Position numbers and translations under genes: made by a program
In this document: positions 25,526 through 35,466 of the stretch, piece after piece
Numbering within the stretch: the stretch's first letter is position 1
Layout of the letters: each line of letters begins with the position of its first letter
DNA from: Streptomyces echinatus
GTDB taxonomy: Bacteria; Actinomycetota; Actinomycetes; Streptomycetales; Streptomycetaceae
Direction: 5' to 3'
Assembly: GCF_014203595.1 (NCBI RefSeq)
Contig: NZ_JACHJK010000009.1
Location: 332,345-396,344, forward strand
Length of the DNA stretch: 64,000 bases
Notes under the pieces: model-generated
What the model was told of the DNA's origin: nothing
What the model saw: the letters and a program-made list of their open reading frames with translations, nothing else
The model's database searches: none

Positions 25526-26035
25526 TCAGCCGACCTGGCGGGCGAACGCGTCGTAGGCCCGGTCGTCGAAGAGGACGAAGCGCACCTCTTCGACGGCCGT
25601 CCGGGTGCTCCGTACCGCCTCCACCGCGATCCGGGCCGCGTCCTGAATCGGCCATCGGTAGACGCCGGTGGAGACGGCCGGGAACGCCACCGTACGGGCG
25701 CCGAGTTCACCGGCGACGCGCAGGGACTCGCGGTAGCAGGAGGCGAGCAGCTCCGAGCGGTCCTCGCTCTCGCTGTACACCGGGCCGACGGTGTGGATCA
25801 CCCAGCGGGCGTCGAGCTCGCCCGCCGTGGTGGCGACCGCCTGGCCGGTGGGCAGGCCCTTGCCGTACCGGGAGGCGCGCAGGGCACGGCACTCGTCCAG
25901 GACGGCGGGGCCGCCGCGGCGGTGGATCGCGCCGTCCACGCCTCCGCCGCCGAGGAGCGAGGAGTTCGCGGCGTTGACGATGGCGTCGGCGCGCTGCCGG
26001 GTGATGTCGCCCTGGACGAGGGTGATGGTGGTCAT
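25526..26035 (-). CDS. Macro-domain protein (ADP-ribose / O-acetyl-ADP-ribose hydrolase)
   Basis: The 169-residue protein is a single macro domain: DITRQRADAIVNAANSSLLGGGGVDGAIH holds the ADP-ribose pocket and the catalytic Asn and Asp seen in MacroD-type enzymes, and VAFPAVSTGVYRWP forms the phosphate loop. It should remove mono-ADP-ribose or deacetylate O-acetyl-ADP-ribose made by sirtuins. Its ATG overlaps the stop of the upstream FAD oxidoreductase gene by 4 bp. Confidence 0.93.
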   Translation of the reverse strand: MTTITLVQGDITRQRADAIVNAANSSLLGGGGVDGAIHRRGGPAVLDECRALRASRYGKGLPTGQAVATTAGELDARWVIHTVGPVYSESEDRSELLASCYRESLRVAGELGARTVAFPAVSTGVYRWPIQDAARIAVEAVRSTRTAVEEVRFVLFDDRAYDAFARQVG

Positions 26036-27450
26036 GTCTGCCTCAGTCTCCGCCAGACCGCCTTGGCCGCGTTGTGGCCGGACATGCCGTGGACCCCGGG
26101 GCCCGGCGGGGTGGCCGAGGAGCAGATGAAGACGGCCGGGTGGGGTGTGTGGTAGGGGAACAGGGACAGTCTGGGGCGCAGCAGCAGCTGGAGTCCGGAG
26201 GCCGCGCCGCAGGCGATGTCGCCGCCGACGTAGTTGGCGTTGCGGGCGGCCATCTCGGCGGGTCCGGCGGTGGCGCGGGCGAGCACGCGGTCGCGGAAGC
26301 CGGGGGCGAAGCGTTCCAGCTGGCGTTCTATGGCCTCGGTGAGGTCCCCGGACCAGCCGTTCGGCACATGGCCGTAGGCCCAGAAGACGTGCTTGCCCTC
26401 GGGGGCACGGCCGGGGTCGACGACGCTGGGCTGCACGGTGATCAGGAACGGCTTGTCGGGGGCGCGGCCCTCCCGGGAGGCGGCGCGCAGGGCGGTGCCG
26501 ATCTCGGTGTGGTCGGCGCCGATCTGGACGGTGCCGGCGACGCGGGCCTCGGGTGCGGTCCAGGGCACCGGGCCGTCCAGCGCGTAGTCGATCTTGAAGA
26601 CGCTGGGGCCGTAGCGGTAGTTCGCGTAGTAGTCGCCGAAGCCGGCGATGCGGGCGAGCGCGGCGGGCGAGGTGTCGAAGACATACGCGCGGGCGGGCGG
26701 CAGGTCGTCCAGGCGCTTGACCTCGTAGTCGGTGTGCACCTCGCCGCCGAGGTCGCCGAGGTAGCCGGCGAGGGCGTCGGAGATGGCCTGGGAGCCGCCG
26801 CGGGGCACCGGCCAGCCGTGGGCGTGGGCGGCGAGGGCGAAGACCAGTCCGATGGCGCCCGTGGCCAGACCGTCGAGCGGTGCCATCACATGGGCGACCA
26901 GGCCGGCGAAGACGGTCTTGACCCGCTCGTCCTTGAAGCGGCGCATCAGCCACGTGGACGGCGGGAGGCCGGCCAGTCCGAAGCGGGCCAGGGTGACGGG
27001 GTCGCGCGGGAGCGCGGTCAGCGGCAGCGACATGAAGTCCCGTACCAGCGTGTCCCAGTGGGCGAGGAGCGGCTCGACCAGTCTGCGGTACGCGCCCGCG
27101 TCGCGCGGTCCGAAGGAGGCCGCGGTCTCGGCGACCGAGCGGGACAGCACGGCCGCGGTGCCGTCGGGGAAGGGGTGGGCCATGGGCAGCGGGGCGTGCA
27201 GCCATTCGAGGCCGTACCGGTCGAGCGGCAGGGCGCGGAACGCCGGGGAGCTGATGCCGAGGGGGTGGGCGGCCGAACACGGGTCGTGCCGGAAGCCGGG
27301 GAGGGTCAGTTCCCCGGTGCGGGCGCCGCCGCCCACCGTGGACTTCGCCTCGAACAGGGCCACGGAGAAGCCGCGACGGGCCAGCTCCACGGCAGCCGTC
27401 AGTCCGTTCGGACCCGCACCCACTACGACCGCATCGAGCATCGACGGCAC
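26032..27450 (-). CDS. FAD-dependent phytoene-desaturase-like oxidoreductase
   Basis: The 472-residue protein has an N-terminal FAD-binding Rossmann motif VVVGAGPNGLTAAVELARRG and the CrtI/PYROXD2-type layout, ending in HNAAKAVWRRL. The GTG at 27450 and an ATG at 27441 are both plausible starts, each with a purine-rich site upstream. Substrate unknown; carotenoid genes are absent nearby. It is coupled to the macro-domain gene by an ATGA overlap, an association I cannot explain functionally. Confidence 0.85.
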   Translation of the reverse strand: MPSMLDAVVVGAGPNGLTAAVELARRGFSVALFEAKSTVGGGARTGELTLPGFRHDPCSAAHPLGISSPAFRALPLDRYGLEWLHAPLPMAHPFPDGTAAVLSRSVAETAASFGPRDAGAYRRLVEPLLAHWDTLVRDFMSLPLTALPRDPVTLARFGLAGLPPSTWLMRRFKDERVKTVFAGLVAHVMAPLDGLATGAIGLVFALAAHAHGWPVPRGGSQAISDALAGYLGDLGGEVHTDYEVKRLDDLPPARAYVFDTSPAALARIAGFGDYYANYRYGPSVFKIDYALDGPVPWTAPEARVAGTVQIGADHTEIGTALRAASREGRAPDKPFLITVQPSVVDPGRAPEGKHVFWAYGHVPNGWSGDLTEAIERQLERFAPGFRDRVLARATAGPAEMAARNANYVGGDIACGAASGLQLLLRPRLSLFPYHTPHPAVFICSSATPPGPGVHGMSGHNAAKAVWRRLRQT

Positions 27451-27539
27451 CTTCGGACCCCTTCGTCAGCCGACGGCCATTCCGGGTCAGGATATGCCGG
27501 GGGACGGACACTCCCCCGGCCCGGGTGACCCCGGCGGGG

Positions 27540-28385
27540 TCAGGAACCGGTGCGCAGCAGGCCTGCCACCCGGCGGGCGGTGGCCGTGTCCCGGGCGGCT
27601 GTGAACGGCAGGGCGTTGCCGCCGGTGACCCGGAACGGCTCGCCGGACAGGGTGAGGTGCGTGCCGCCCGCCTCCTCGACCAGGAGCAGACCGGCCGCGT
27701 GGTCCCAGGCGGCCTCCCAGGAGAACGCCACGGCGTCCGACTCGCCCCGGGCGACGGCGAGATACTCCAGGCCGGCGGAGCCGCACGGGCGCGGGGCGAG
27801 GCCGTCGGTCCACAGGGCGCGCAGCGCGCGCTTCTGGTCGTCGGTGGTGTAGTCCGGGTGCGAGGTGGCGACGACGAGGTCCCGGCCGGGCTCCGGCGGG
27901 CCCGCGAACAGGCGCTCGCCGTCCAGGAAGGCGCCCCGGCCGCGGACGGCGGTGGCCAGCTGGTCGCGGGCCGCGGCGTAGGTCCAGGAGGCGATGACGA
28001 CGCCGCGGTGGGCGAGGGCCACCAGGGTGCAGAAGCCGTCGTCGCCGTGGACGAACTGGCGGGTGCCGTCGACCGGGTCGACGATCCAGACGGGTGCGTC
28101 GCCCTGGAGGGCCTGGTACACCGCCGGGTCGGCGTGCACGGCCTCCTCGCCGACCACCACCGAGCCGGGCAGCAGCGAGCCGAGGTCCTCGGTGAGCCGC
28201 AGCTCCGCGAGGCGGTCGGCGTCCGTCACCAGGTCGTGCGGGCCGCTCTTCTGGTCCACCTCGTGCGCGGCGAGGCGGCGGAAGCGGGGCAGGATCTCGG
28301 CCGCGGCGGCCTTGCGGACCGCTTCCTCCACGTCGGCCGAGCAGCGGGCGAGAAACTCGTCGATGGTTTCCGTCTCTTCGAACAT
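27540..28385 (-). CDS. Inositol-monophosphatase-family phosphatase
   Basis: The 281-residue protein carries the Mg2+-binding motifs of the family: GEEAVH near residue 79, VDPVDGTRQFVHG near 101 and the C-terminal WDHAAGLLLVEEAGG. Relatives hydrolyse inositol phosphate, histidinol phosphate or PAPS; the sequence resembles the HisN-like branch, but the substrate cannot be fixed. It lies 95 bp downstream of the gamma-glutamyltransferase-like gene on the same strand. Confidence 0.88.
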   Translation of the reverse strand: MFEETETIDEFLARCSADVEEAVRKAAAAEILPRFRRLAAHEVDQKSGPHDLVTDADRLAELRLTEDLGSLLPGSVVVGEEAVHADPAVYQALQGDAPVWIVDPVDGTRQFVHGDDGFCTLVALAHRGVVIASWTYAAARDQLATAVRGRGAFLDGERLFAGPPEPGRDLVVATSHPDYTTDDQKRALRALWTDGLAPRPCGSAGLEYLAVARGESDAVAFSWEAAWDHAAGLLLVEEAGGTHLTLSGEPFRVTGGNALPFTAARDTATARRVAGLLRTGS

Positions 28386-28479
28386 GCCTCTTATGAGAAC
28401 ACGCCCCACTGACAGGCCCCGCCCCGCGGGTGTACGCGGGGTGGAATCCGGATGAAGGACGGGAAACCCGGCCGGGCCG

Positions 28480-30342
28480 TCAGCGGCCGACGGCGTATCC
28501 CTGCATCCCGCGCGGGTTCGCCGCCGCCGACAGCACGCCCGTCTCCGGGTCCCGGGCCACCGCGCACAGCCGCCCCTCGGACCAGGCGGGGCCGACGGTG
28601 ACGTCGTGGCCGCGCCGCCGCAGCTCCTCGATCACCTCGGGGGCCGTGCGGGACTCCACGGTCACGCTGCCGGGGCGTCGCCCGCGCGGGTGGAAGGAAC
28701 TGGGGAAGCTGTCGTTGTGCCAGTTGGGGGCGTCGATGGCGCCTTGGAGGTCGAGGCCGCCGCGGACGGGGGCCCGCAGCACGGCGGCCAGGAAGAAGTG
28801 CAGCTGCCACTGGTCCTGCTGGTCGCCGCCGGGCGTGCCGAACGCCATGACGGGCACCCCGCCGCGCAGTGCGAGGGACGGGGTGAGCGTGGTGCGGGGG
28901 CGGCGGCCGGGGGTGAGGGTGCTCGGCAGGCCCTCCTCCAGCCAGGTCATCTGCAGGCGCGTGCCGAGCGGGAAGCCGAGTTCGGGGACGACCGGGTTGG
29001 ACTGCAGCCAGCCGCCGCTGGGCGTGGCCGCGACCATGTTGCCCCAGCGATCGACGACGTCCAGGTGGCAGGTGTCCCCCTGGGTCGTGCCGTCGGCGGC
29101 CACCTGGCTCTCCCCGGTCACCTGCGCCTCCCCGGTCACGTCCGCGAGGGCCGGATCGCCGGGCAGCGGCGCGACGGTCGGCTCGCCGGCGCCCATCGGG
29201 TCGAAGCCGGGCACCGCGCCGGCCGGCACGCACGCGTGCGCCTGTGCGGTCAGCCGCGGTACCCGTCCGCCGGGGCTGCCGGGCCGCAGGTCGTAGGAGG
29301 CCTTCGCGCCGATCAGGGCCCGCCGCTCGGCGTTGTAGCCGTCGGACAGCAGGTCCGCGAGGGGCACCTCGGCCGCGTCCCCGTACCAGGCCTCGCGGTC
29401 GGCCATGGCCAGCTTGCAGCCCTCGATCAGCAGGTGGACGTACTCGGCGGAACCGTAGGCGGGCAGCTCGGGCGGGAGCAGGGCGAGCTGCTGCAGGAAG
29501 GCGGGGCCCTGGCTCCACGGGCCGGCCTTGCACACGGTCCAGCCGTTCCAGTCGTACGTCACCGGTGTCTCGTAGCCCGCCGACCAGCCCGCCAGGTCGG
29601 CCTCGGTGAGCGTGCCGGTGTGCCGCTCGCCGCTGGTGTCCAGGGTGGGCCGCCGGGACTGCCGCAGCAGGGCCTCGGCGATGAAGCCGGAGCGCCACAC
29701 CTCGCGCGCGGCGTCGATCCGCGCCTCCCGGTCGCCGGCGTGGGCGGTCTCGGCCAGCAGCCGCTTCCAGGTGGCGGCGAGCGCCGGGTTGCGCAGCAGC
29801 GTGCCGGGCCGGGGCGCCCTGCCGCCCGGCAGGTACACCTCGGCCGACGAGGTCCACTCGGTCTCGAACAGCCGCCGTACGCTCTCGACGGTCGCGCCGA
29901 CGTTGTCCACGGGCGCGTGCCCGTGTTCGGCGTATCCCACGGCGTACTTCAGGACGTCGTCCAGGGACTTCGTGCCGTGGTCGCGCAGGAGGAGCAGCCA
30001 GGCGTCGAAGGCGCCGGGCACGGCGGCGGCGAGCGGTCCGGTGCCCGGTACGAGGTCCAGCCCGAGCCCCCGGTAGTGGGCCGGGGTGGCGCCCGCCGGG
30101 GCGACGCCCTGTCCGCACAGCACGCGCACGGCACCGCCCGCCGGGGCGAGCAGGATCGGCACCTCGCCGGCCGGCCCGTTGAGGTGGGGCTCGACGACGT
30201 GCAGCACGAAGGCACCGGCCACGGCCGCGTCGAACGCGTTGCCGCCCTCCTCCAGGACCGCCATCGCCGACTGGGAGGCCAGCCAGTGGGTGGACGACAC
30301 CATGCCGAAGGTGCCTTGGAGGGTGGGCCGGGTGGTGAACAA
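28480..30342 (-). CDS. Gamma-glutamyltransferase-family protein without signal peptide
   Basis: A TTG at 30342, six bases after GGAGGAG, gives a 620-residue Ntn-hydrolase-type protein. It has the family N-terminus STHWLASQSAMAVLEEGGNAFDAAV and the maturation site with the expected nucleophile Thr424 in GDTCHLDVVDRWGN. FGTPGGDQQDQW lies near the C-terminus. No signal peptide is visible, unlike the second family member at 47451, so it is probably cytoplasmic and may be an acylase or hydrolase rather than a glutathione enzyme. It is divergent from the lipoate ligase gene with 114 bp between. Confidence 0.87.
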   Translation of the reverse strand: MFTTRPTLQGTFGMVSSTHWLASQSAMAVLEEGGNAFDAAVAGAFVLHVVEPHLNGPAGEVPILLAPAGGAVRVLCGQGVAPAGATPAHYRGLGLDLVPGTGPLAAAVPGAFDAWLLLLRDHGTKSLDDVLKYAVGYAEHGHAPVDNVGATVESVRRLFETEWTSSAEVYLPGGRAPRPGTLLRNPALAATWKRLLAETAHAGDREARIDAAREVWRSGFIAEALLRQSRRPTLDTSGERHTGTLTEADLAGWSAGYETPVTYDWNGWTVCKAGPWSQGPAFLQQLALLPPELPAYGSAEYVHLLIEGCKLAMADREAWYGDAAEVPLADLLSDGYNAERRALIGAKASYDLRPGSPGGRVPRLTAQAHACVPAGAVPGFDPMGAGEPTVAPLPGDPALADVTGEAQVTGESQVAADGTTQGDTCHLDVVDRWGNMVAATPSGGWLQSNPVVPELGFPLGTRLQMTWLEEGLPSTLTPGRRPRTTLTPSLALRGGVPVMAFGTPGGDQQDQWQLHFFLAAVLRAPVRGGLDLQGAIDAPNWHNDSFPSSFHPRGRRPGSVTVESRTAPEVIEELRRRGHDVTVGPAWSEGRLCAVARDPETGVLSAAANPRGMQGYAVGR

Positions 30343-30456
30343 CAGCGTGCTCCTCCGCTCGGATACGGCTTCCGGGTGAAGCGTACGGAGGTGATCGGCT
30401 TCCGGGAACACCGCGACCGCGCCCCGCGTTGATCCCGTGCGGCAGGAACGGAGGCC

Positions 30457-31527
30457 ATGGCGGTGCATGGTGAGTACAAGGTGCCCGGCGGCAAGCTCGT
30501 CGTGGTGGACGTGGACGTCGAGGACGGGGTGCTGCGGCACGTGCGCGTGGCGGGCGACTTCTTCCTGGAGCCGGACGAGGCGCTGGAGGCGGTGAACGGC
30601 GCGCTGGAGGGCGCGCCCGCGGACACCGGCACGGCCGGGCTGGCCGCGCGGATCGACGCGGCGCTCCCGGCGGGGACGGTGCTGTACGGCCTGACCTCGG
30701 AGGGCGTCGGCGTCGCGGTGCGCCGCGCGCTCGCGCACGCCACGGACTGGACCGACTACGACTGGCAGCTGATCCACGAGCCCGCGCAGCCGCCGGCATT
30801 GCACATGGCGCTGGACGAGGTGCTGACCGCCGAGGTCGCGGCGGGCCGGCGGCCACCGACGCTGCGGGTGTGGGAGTGGGCGGCTCCGGCGGTGATCATC
30901 GGCAGTTTCCAGTCGCTGCGCAACGAGGTGGACCCGGAGGGCGCCGCCCGGCACCGCATCGAGGTGGTGCGGCGGATCTCCGGCGGCGGCGCGATGTTCG
31001 TGGAGCCCGGCAACACGATCACCTACTCGCTGTCGGTGCCCGAGTCCCTGGTGCACGGCCTGTCCTTCCAGGACAGCTACGCCTATCTGGACGACTGGGT
31101 GCTGGGCGCGCTCGGCGACATGGGCATCCGGGCCTGGTACCAGCCGCTGAACGACATCGCCACGGACCAGGGCAAGATCGCGGGCGCGGCGCAGAAGCGG
31201 GTCGTCGGACCGGGCGGGGGTCCGGGTGCCGTGCTGCACCACGTGACCATGTCGTACGACATCGACGCCGACAAGATGGTCGAGGTCCTGCGGATCGGGC
31301 GGGAGAAACTCTCCGGCAAGGGGACGGCGAGCGCGAAGAAGCGGGTCGATCCGCTGCGCCGGCAGACGGGGCTGGCGCGTGAGGCCGTGATCGACCGGAT
31401 GATCGAGTCCTTCCGCGCACGGTACGGGCTGGCGCCCGGCAAGGTCACCGACGGGGAACTGGCCCGGGCGCGGGAGCTGGCGCGCACCAAGTTCACCTCG
31501 CCGGAGTGGACGGCGAGGGTGCCGTAG
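30457..31527 (+). CDS. lplA: Lipoate-protein ligase with fused N-terminal LplB-like domain
   Basis: The 356-residue protein has an N-terminal segment (about 1-95, GKLVVVDVDVEDGVLRHVRV through GVAVRRALA) like the small LplB accessory domain. The LplA catalytic domain follows (about 105-356) with RRISGGGAMFVEPGNTITYS, which binds lipoyl-AMP, and the lysine of DQGKIAGAAQKR. It attaches lipoate to E2 subunits or GcvH in the cytoplasm. In many archaea the two parts are separate proteins and in E. coli the equivalent accessory domain is C-terminal. ATG at 30457 follows GGAGG. Confidence 0.9.
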   Translation: MAVHGEYKVPGGKLVVVDVDVEDGVLRHVRVAGDFFLEPDEALEAVNGALEGAPADTGTAGLAARIDAALPAGTVLYGLTSEGVGVAVRRALAHATDWTDYDWQLIHEPAQPPALHMALDEVLTAEVAAGRRPPTLRVWEWAAPAVIIGSFQSLRNEVDPEGAARHRIEVVRRISGGGAMFVEPGNTITYSLSVPESLVHGLSFQDSYAYLDDWVLGALGDMGIRAWYQPLNDIATDQGKIAGAAQKRVVGPGGGPGAVLHHVTMSYDIDADKMVEVLRIGREKLSGKGTASAKKRVDPLRRQTGLAREAVIDRMIESFRARYGLAPGKVTDGELARARELARTKFTSPEWTARVP

Positions 31528-31576
31528 CCGCGGCGTCCGGGGGTACGTCCGCCGGGGTGGCGGTCGGCGAAGTGGC

Positions 31577-31604
31577 GCGGCGCGGGTGTGGCGGCGCGGG
31601 TGTG
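31577..31604. repeat. Tandem 14-bp repeat
   Basis: GCGGCGCGGGTGTG occurs twice in tandem (31577-31590, 31591-31604) and is followed by the first six bases of a third copy. It lies in the gap between lplA and the DUF3558 gene, which otherwise contains nothing recognisable. Confidence 0.8.
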
Positions 31605-31766
31605 GCGGCGACGTAAGGGGGTGAAAGGGACATCTGCCGAAGGGTTCTGTCACCGGGCGAGCACGCAGCGAGTTTCCGCTTCCGCCCCACAGACAGTCGT
31701 GTGACACTGTCGTCCCCGTCCACATTGCGGACCCCTCCGCACCACCTCCCCCACGAGAAGTGCGCC

Positions 31767-32438
31767 GTGCGTTCCCTTCCTCTGCCGCTCGCGCTCACCG
31801 CGCGTCTGTCGCCGGTCGCGGTACTCGCCTGCGCCGGCTGGGCGCTGACGTCCGGTCCGGCGGCCCCACCCGCCGCCGCCGGTCACCAGACCGTCCAGAA
31901 CACACCCGCGGGGTCCTCCGTCACGGCCGCGCCCTCCTCCACGGCCGCGGCGAACGCCTACTCCACCGCGCCCGCGCCCTGCGCCGGTGTGCCCGCGGCC
32001 ACCGTCAAGTCCCTGGTGCCCGGGGCGAAGACGGCCGGCAAGGAGATCCCGTCGACGGACACCAAGCTGCGCCGCACCTGCTCCTGGAACGCGCTGCACG
32101 GTTACGACTACCGCTGGCTCGACGTGTCGTTCGAGATCGGCGCGTCGGAGCAGGACGCGAAGAAGGGGTACGAGCAGCGGGTCGCGGAACGGAGCGGCGG
32201 CGGGACCGTCCCGGGGCTCGGGGACAGCGCCTACTCGGTCGTGAACCTCACCACGGAGGACGGCCAGCAGACGCGTGAGGGCGTGGTGCTGGCCCGCGTC
32301 GCCAACGCCCTCGTCGTCGTCACCTACAGCGGCAGCGACTTCGAGTCCAAGAAGGCCCCCGACACGGACGAGATCAACAAGGGGGCCATCAAGGCGGCGA
32401 AGTCCGCGGTGGCCGCGCTGGGCGGCGGCCGGGGCTGA
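31767..32438 (+). CDS. DUF3558-family lipoprotein
   Basis: The GTG at 31767 gives 223 residues. A short basic N-terminus and hydrophobic stretch end in a lipobox VLAC, with the lipidated Cys at residue 22, followed by an Ala/Ser/Thr/Pro-rich linker. The C-terminal domain begins PCAGVPAATVKSLVPGAK and contains RRTCSWNALHGYDYRWLDV, with the paired cysteines of DUF3558. Such proteins sit on the outside of the cytoplasmic membrane; function unknown. Confidence 0.8.
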   Translation: MRSLPLPLALTARLSPVAVLACAGWALTSGPAAPPAAAGHQTVQNTPAGSSVTAAPSSTAAANAYSTAPAPCAGVPAATVKSLVPGAKTAGKEIPSTDTKLRRTCSWNALHGYDYRWLDVSFEIGASEQDAKKGYEQRVAERSGGGTVPGLGDSAYSVVNLTTEDGQQTREGVVLARVANALVVVTYSGSDFESKKAPDTDEINKGAIKAAKSAVAALGGGRG

Positions 32439-32499
32439 GCCCGCGGCCGCCGGAGCCGAGGCCCCGGACGCCCGGTGGCCAACCCCCGGCCGCCCCTGC

Positions 32500-32700
32500 T
32501 CAGTCCGCCGGTTCAGCCGGCACGTCCTCGACTCCGTGGACCACGAAGCCGACCCGAGGGCCGAGTTCGACCCGGTCGCCGTCGCGCAGGCGGACGGCCC
32601 GGGCCGGCGTCAGGACACGGTCGTTGACGCGGGTGCCGTTGGTGGCGCCCTGCGGGACCTCGCTGGTGCCCGTTCCCCGTTTCCCGGTGGCGGAGCCGGG
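32500..32700 (-). pseudogene. 5'-truncated FHA-domain gene remnant
   Basis: Read on the minus strand, a frame ending at the TGA at 32500-32502 encodes QGATNGTRVNDRVLTPARAV followed by RLRDGDRVELGPRVGFVV. This matches the second half of an FHA phosphothreonine-binding domain (the NGT-x-VN and L-x-DGD-x-v-x-LG signatures). No start codon and no first half of the domain (GR, SR-x-HA) could be found upstream, so it is a decayed or truncated copy. Confidence 0.6.
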
Positions 32701-32789
32701 CGCGCCTCACCGGCATCCTGCCGGACAACGCCCGGCTCCCGGCCGGTTTCCGCCCGGACCGCGCCCGCCGCGGCGGAGTGCCGACGGGC

Positions 32790-34316
<1,527 letters not shown>

Positions 34317-34369
34317 GGGCTGGCCAATCGGGGAGAGACGGATCGGGAGAGGCCGTTGCGGGCACCAGC

Positions 34370-34395
34370 CCCCTCCCCGGGACGGCGGGGAGGGG
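34370..34395 (-). terminator. Intercistronic hairpin between the LLM and permease genes
   Basis: CCCCTCCCC (34370-34378) pairs perfectly with GGGGAGGGG (34387-34395) around an 8-base loop. It may attenuate or end transcription from upstream, or stabilise processed mRNA. There is no T tract. Confidence 0.5.
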
Positions 34396-34435
34396 AGACC
34401 AGGAGGAGCGTGGGGGGCGGACTCGCGGGAGCGGT

Positions 34436-35455
34436 TCAGGCGTTGACGGCGGGGATCACCCGGCTTCCGTAGGCGTCGATCGTGGCCTCCTGCGCGTCGT
34501 GCATGTCGTACACCGCGAACTGGTCGACGCCCAGGGCGCGCAGTGCCCTCAGTTTCTCGATGTGCTTCTCGGCGGGGCCGATGACGCAGAAGCGGTCGAC
34601 GATCTCGTCGGGTACGAACCGGGTGTCCGGGTTGTCGCTGCGGCCGTGGTGGGCGTAGTCGTATCCCTGCCGGGCCTTGATGTAGTCGGTGAGTTCCTCG
34701 GGGACCTGGGCGGAGTGTTCGCCGTACTTGGCGACCAGGTCGGCGACGTGGTTGCCGACCATGCCGCCGAACCAGCGGCACTGGTCGCGGGCGTGGGCGA
34801 GGGCCTCGGGCGAGTCGTCCTCGGTGACGTACGCGGGGGCGGCGACGCAGATCGTCACCTCGGCGGGGTCACGGCCGGCCGCCGCCGCCGCGTCCTTGAC
34901 GGCCTTCACCATGTACTCGGTCAGGTACAGGTCGGCGAGCTGGAGGATGAAGCCGTCGGCCTCCTCACCGGTCATCTTCAGCGCCTTGGGGCCGTACGCG
35001 GCCATCCAGACCGGGAGTTCGGCGCCTTCCCCGACCCACGGGAAGTGGATCCTGGTGCCGCCGAGGTCGGCCTCCGCGCCGCGGCCGAGGGCACGGATGA
35101 CCTTCATGGCCTCGCTGATCCGGGCGAGGGTGTTGGGTTTGCGGCCGGCGACACGCATCGCGGAGTCGCCGCGGCCGATGCCGCAGACGGTGCGGTTGCC
35201 GAACATGTCGTTGAGGGTGGCGAAGGTGGAGGCGGTGACCTCCCAGGTGCGGGTGCCCGGGTTGGTGACCATCGGGCCGACCTTCAGCTTCTGGGTGTTC
35301 GCCAGGATCTGGCTGTAGATCACGAACGGCTCCTGCCAGAGCACGGCGGAGTCGAAGGTCCAGCCGTAGCGAAAGCCGTTGCGTTCGGCCCGTTTCATCA
35401 GGCTGACGACGCGGGAGGCGGGCGGGTCGGTCTGCAGGACGAGTCCGAAGTCCAT
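34436..35455 (-). CDS. LLM-class F420-dependent oxidoreductase (TIGR03842-like)
   Basis: The 339-residue protein is a luciferase-like TIM barrel. It begins MDFGLVLQTDPPASRVVSL and contains GWTFDSAVLWQEP and CGIGRGDSAMRVAGRKP, a phosphate-binding loop typical of F420 or flavin users. It lies 11 bp after dihydropyrimidinase and should act in the same pathway. No dihydropyrimidine dehydrogenase gene is present here, so it could supply the missing ring reduction or an oxidative step. The reaction is unproven. Confidence 0.85.
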   Translation of the reverse strand: MDFGLVLQTDPPASRVVSLMKRAERNGFRYGWTFDSAVLWQEPFVIYSQILANTQKLKVGPMVTNPGTRTWEVTASTFATLNDMFGNRTVCGIGRGDSAMRVAGRKPNTLARISEAMKVIRALGRGAEADLGGTRIHFPWVGEGAELPVWMAAYGPKALKMTGEEADGFILQLADLYLTEYMVKAVKDAAAAAGRDPAEVTICVAAPAYVTEDDSPEALAHARDQCRWFGGMVGNHVADLVAKYGEHSAQVPEELTDYIKARQGYDYAHHGRSDNPDTRFVPDEIVDRFCVIGPAEKHIEKLRALRALGVDQFAVYDMHDAQEATIDAYGSRVIPAVNA

Positions 35456-35466
35456 GGGCGCCACTC

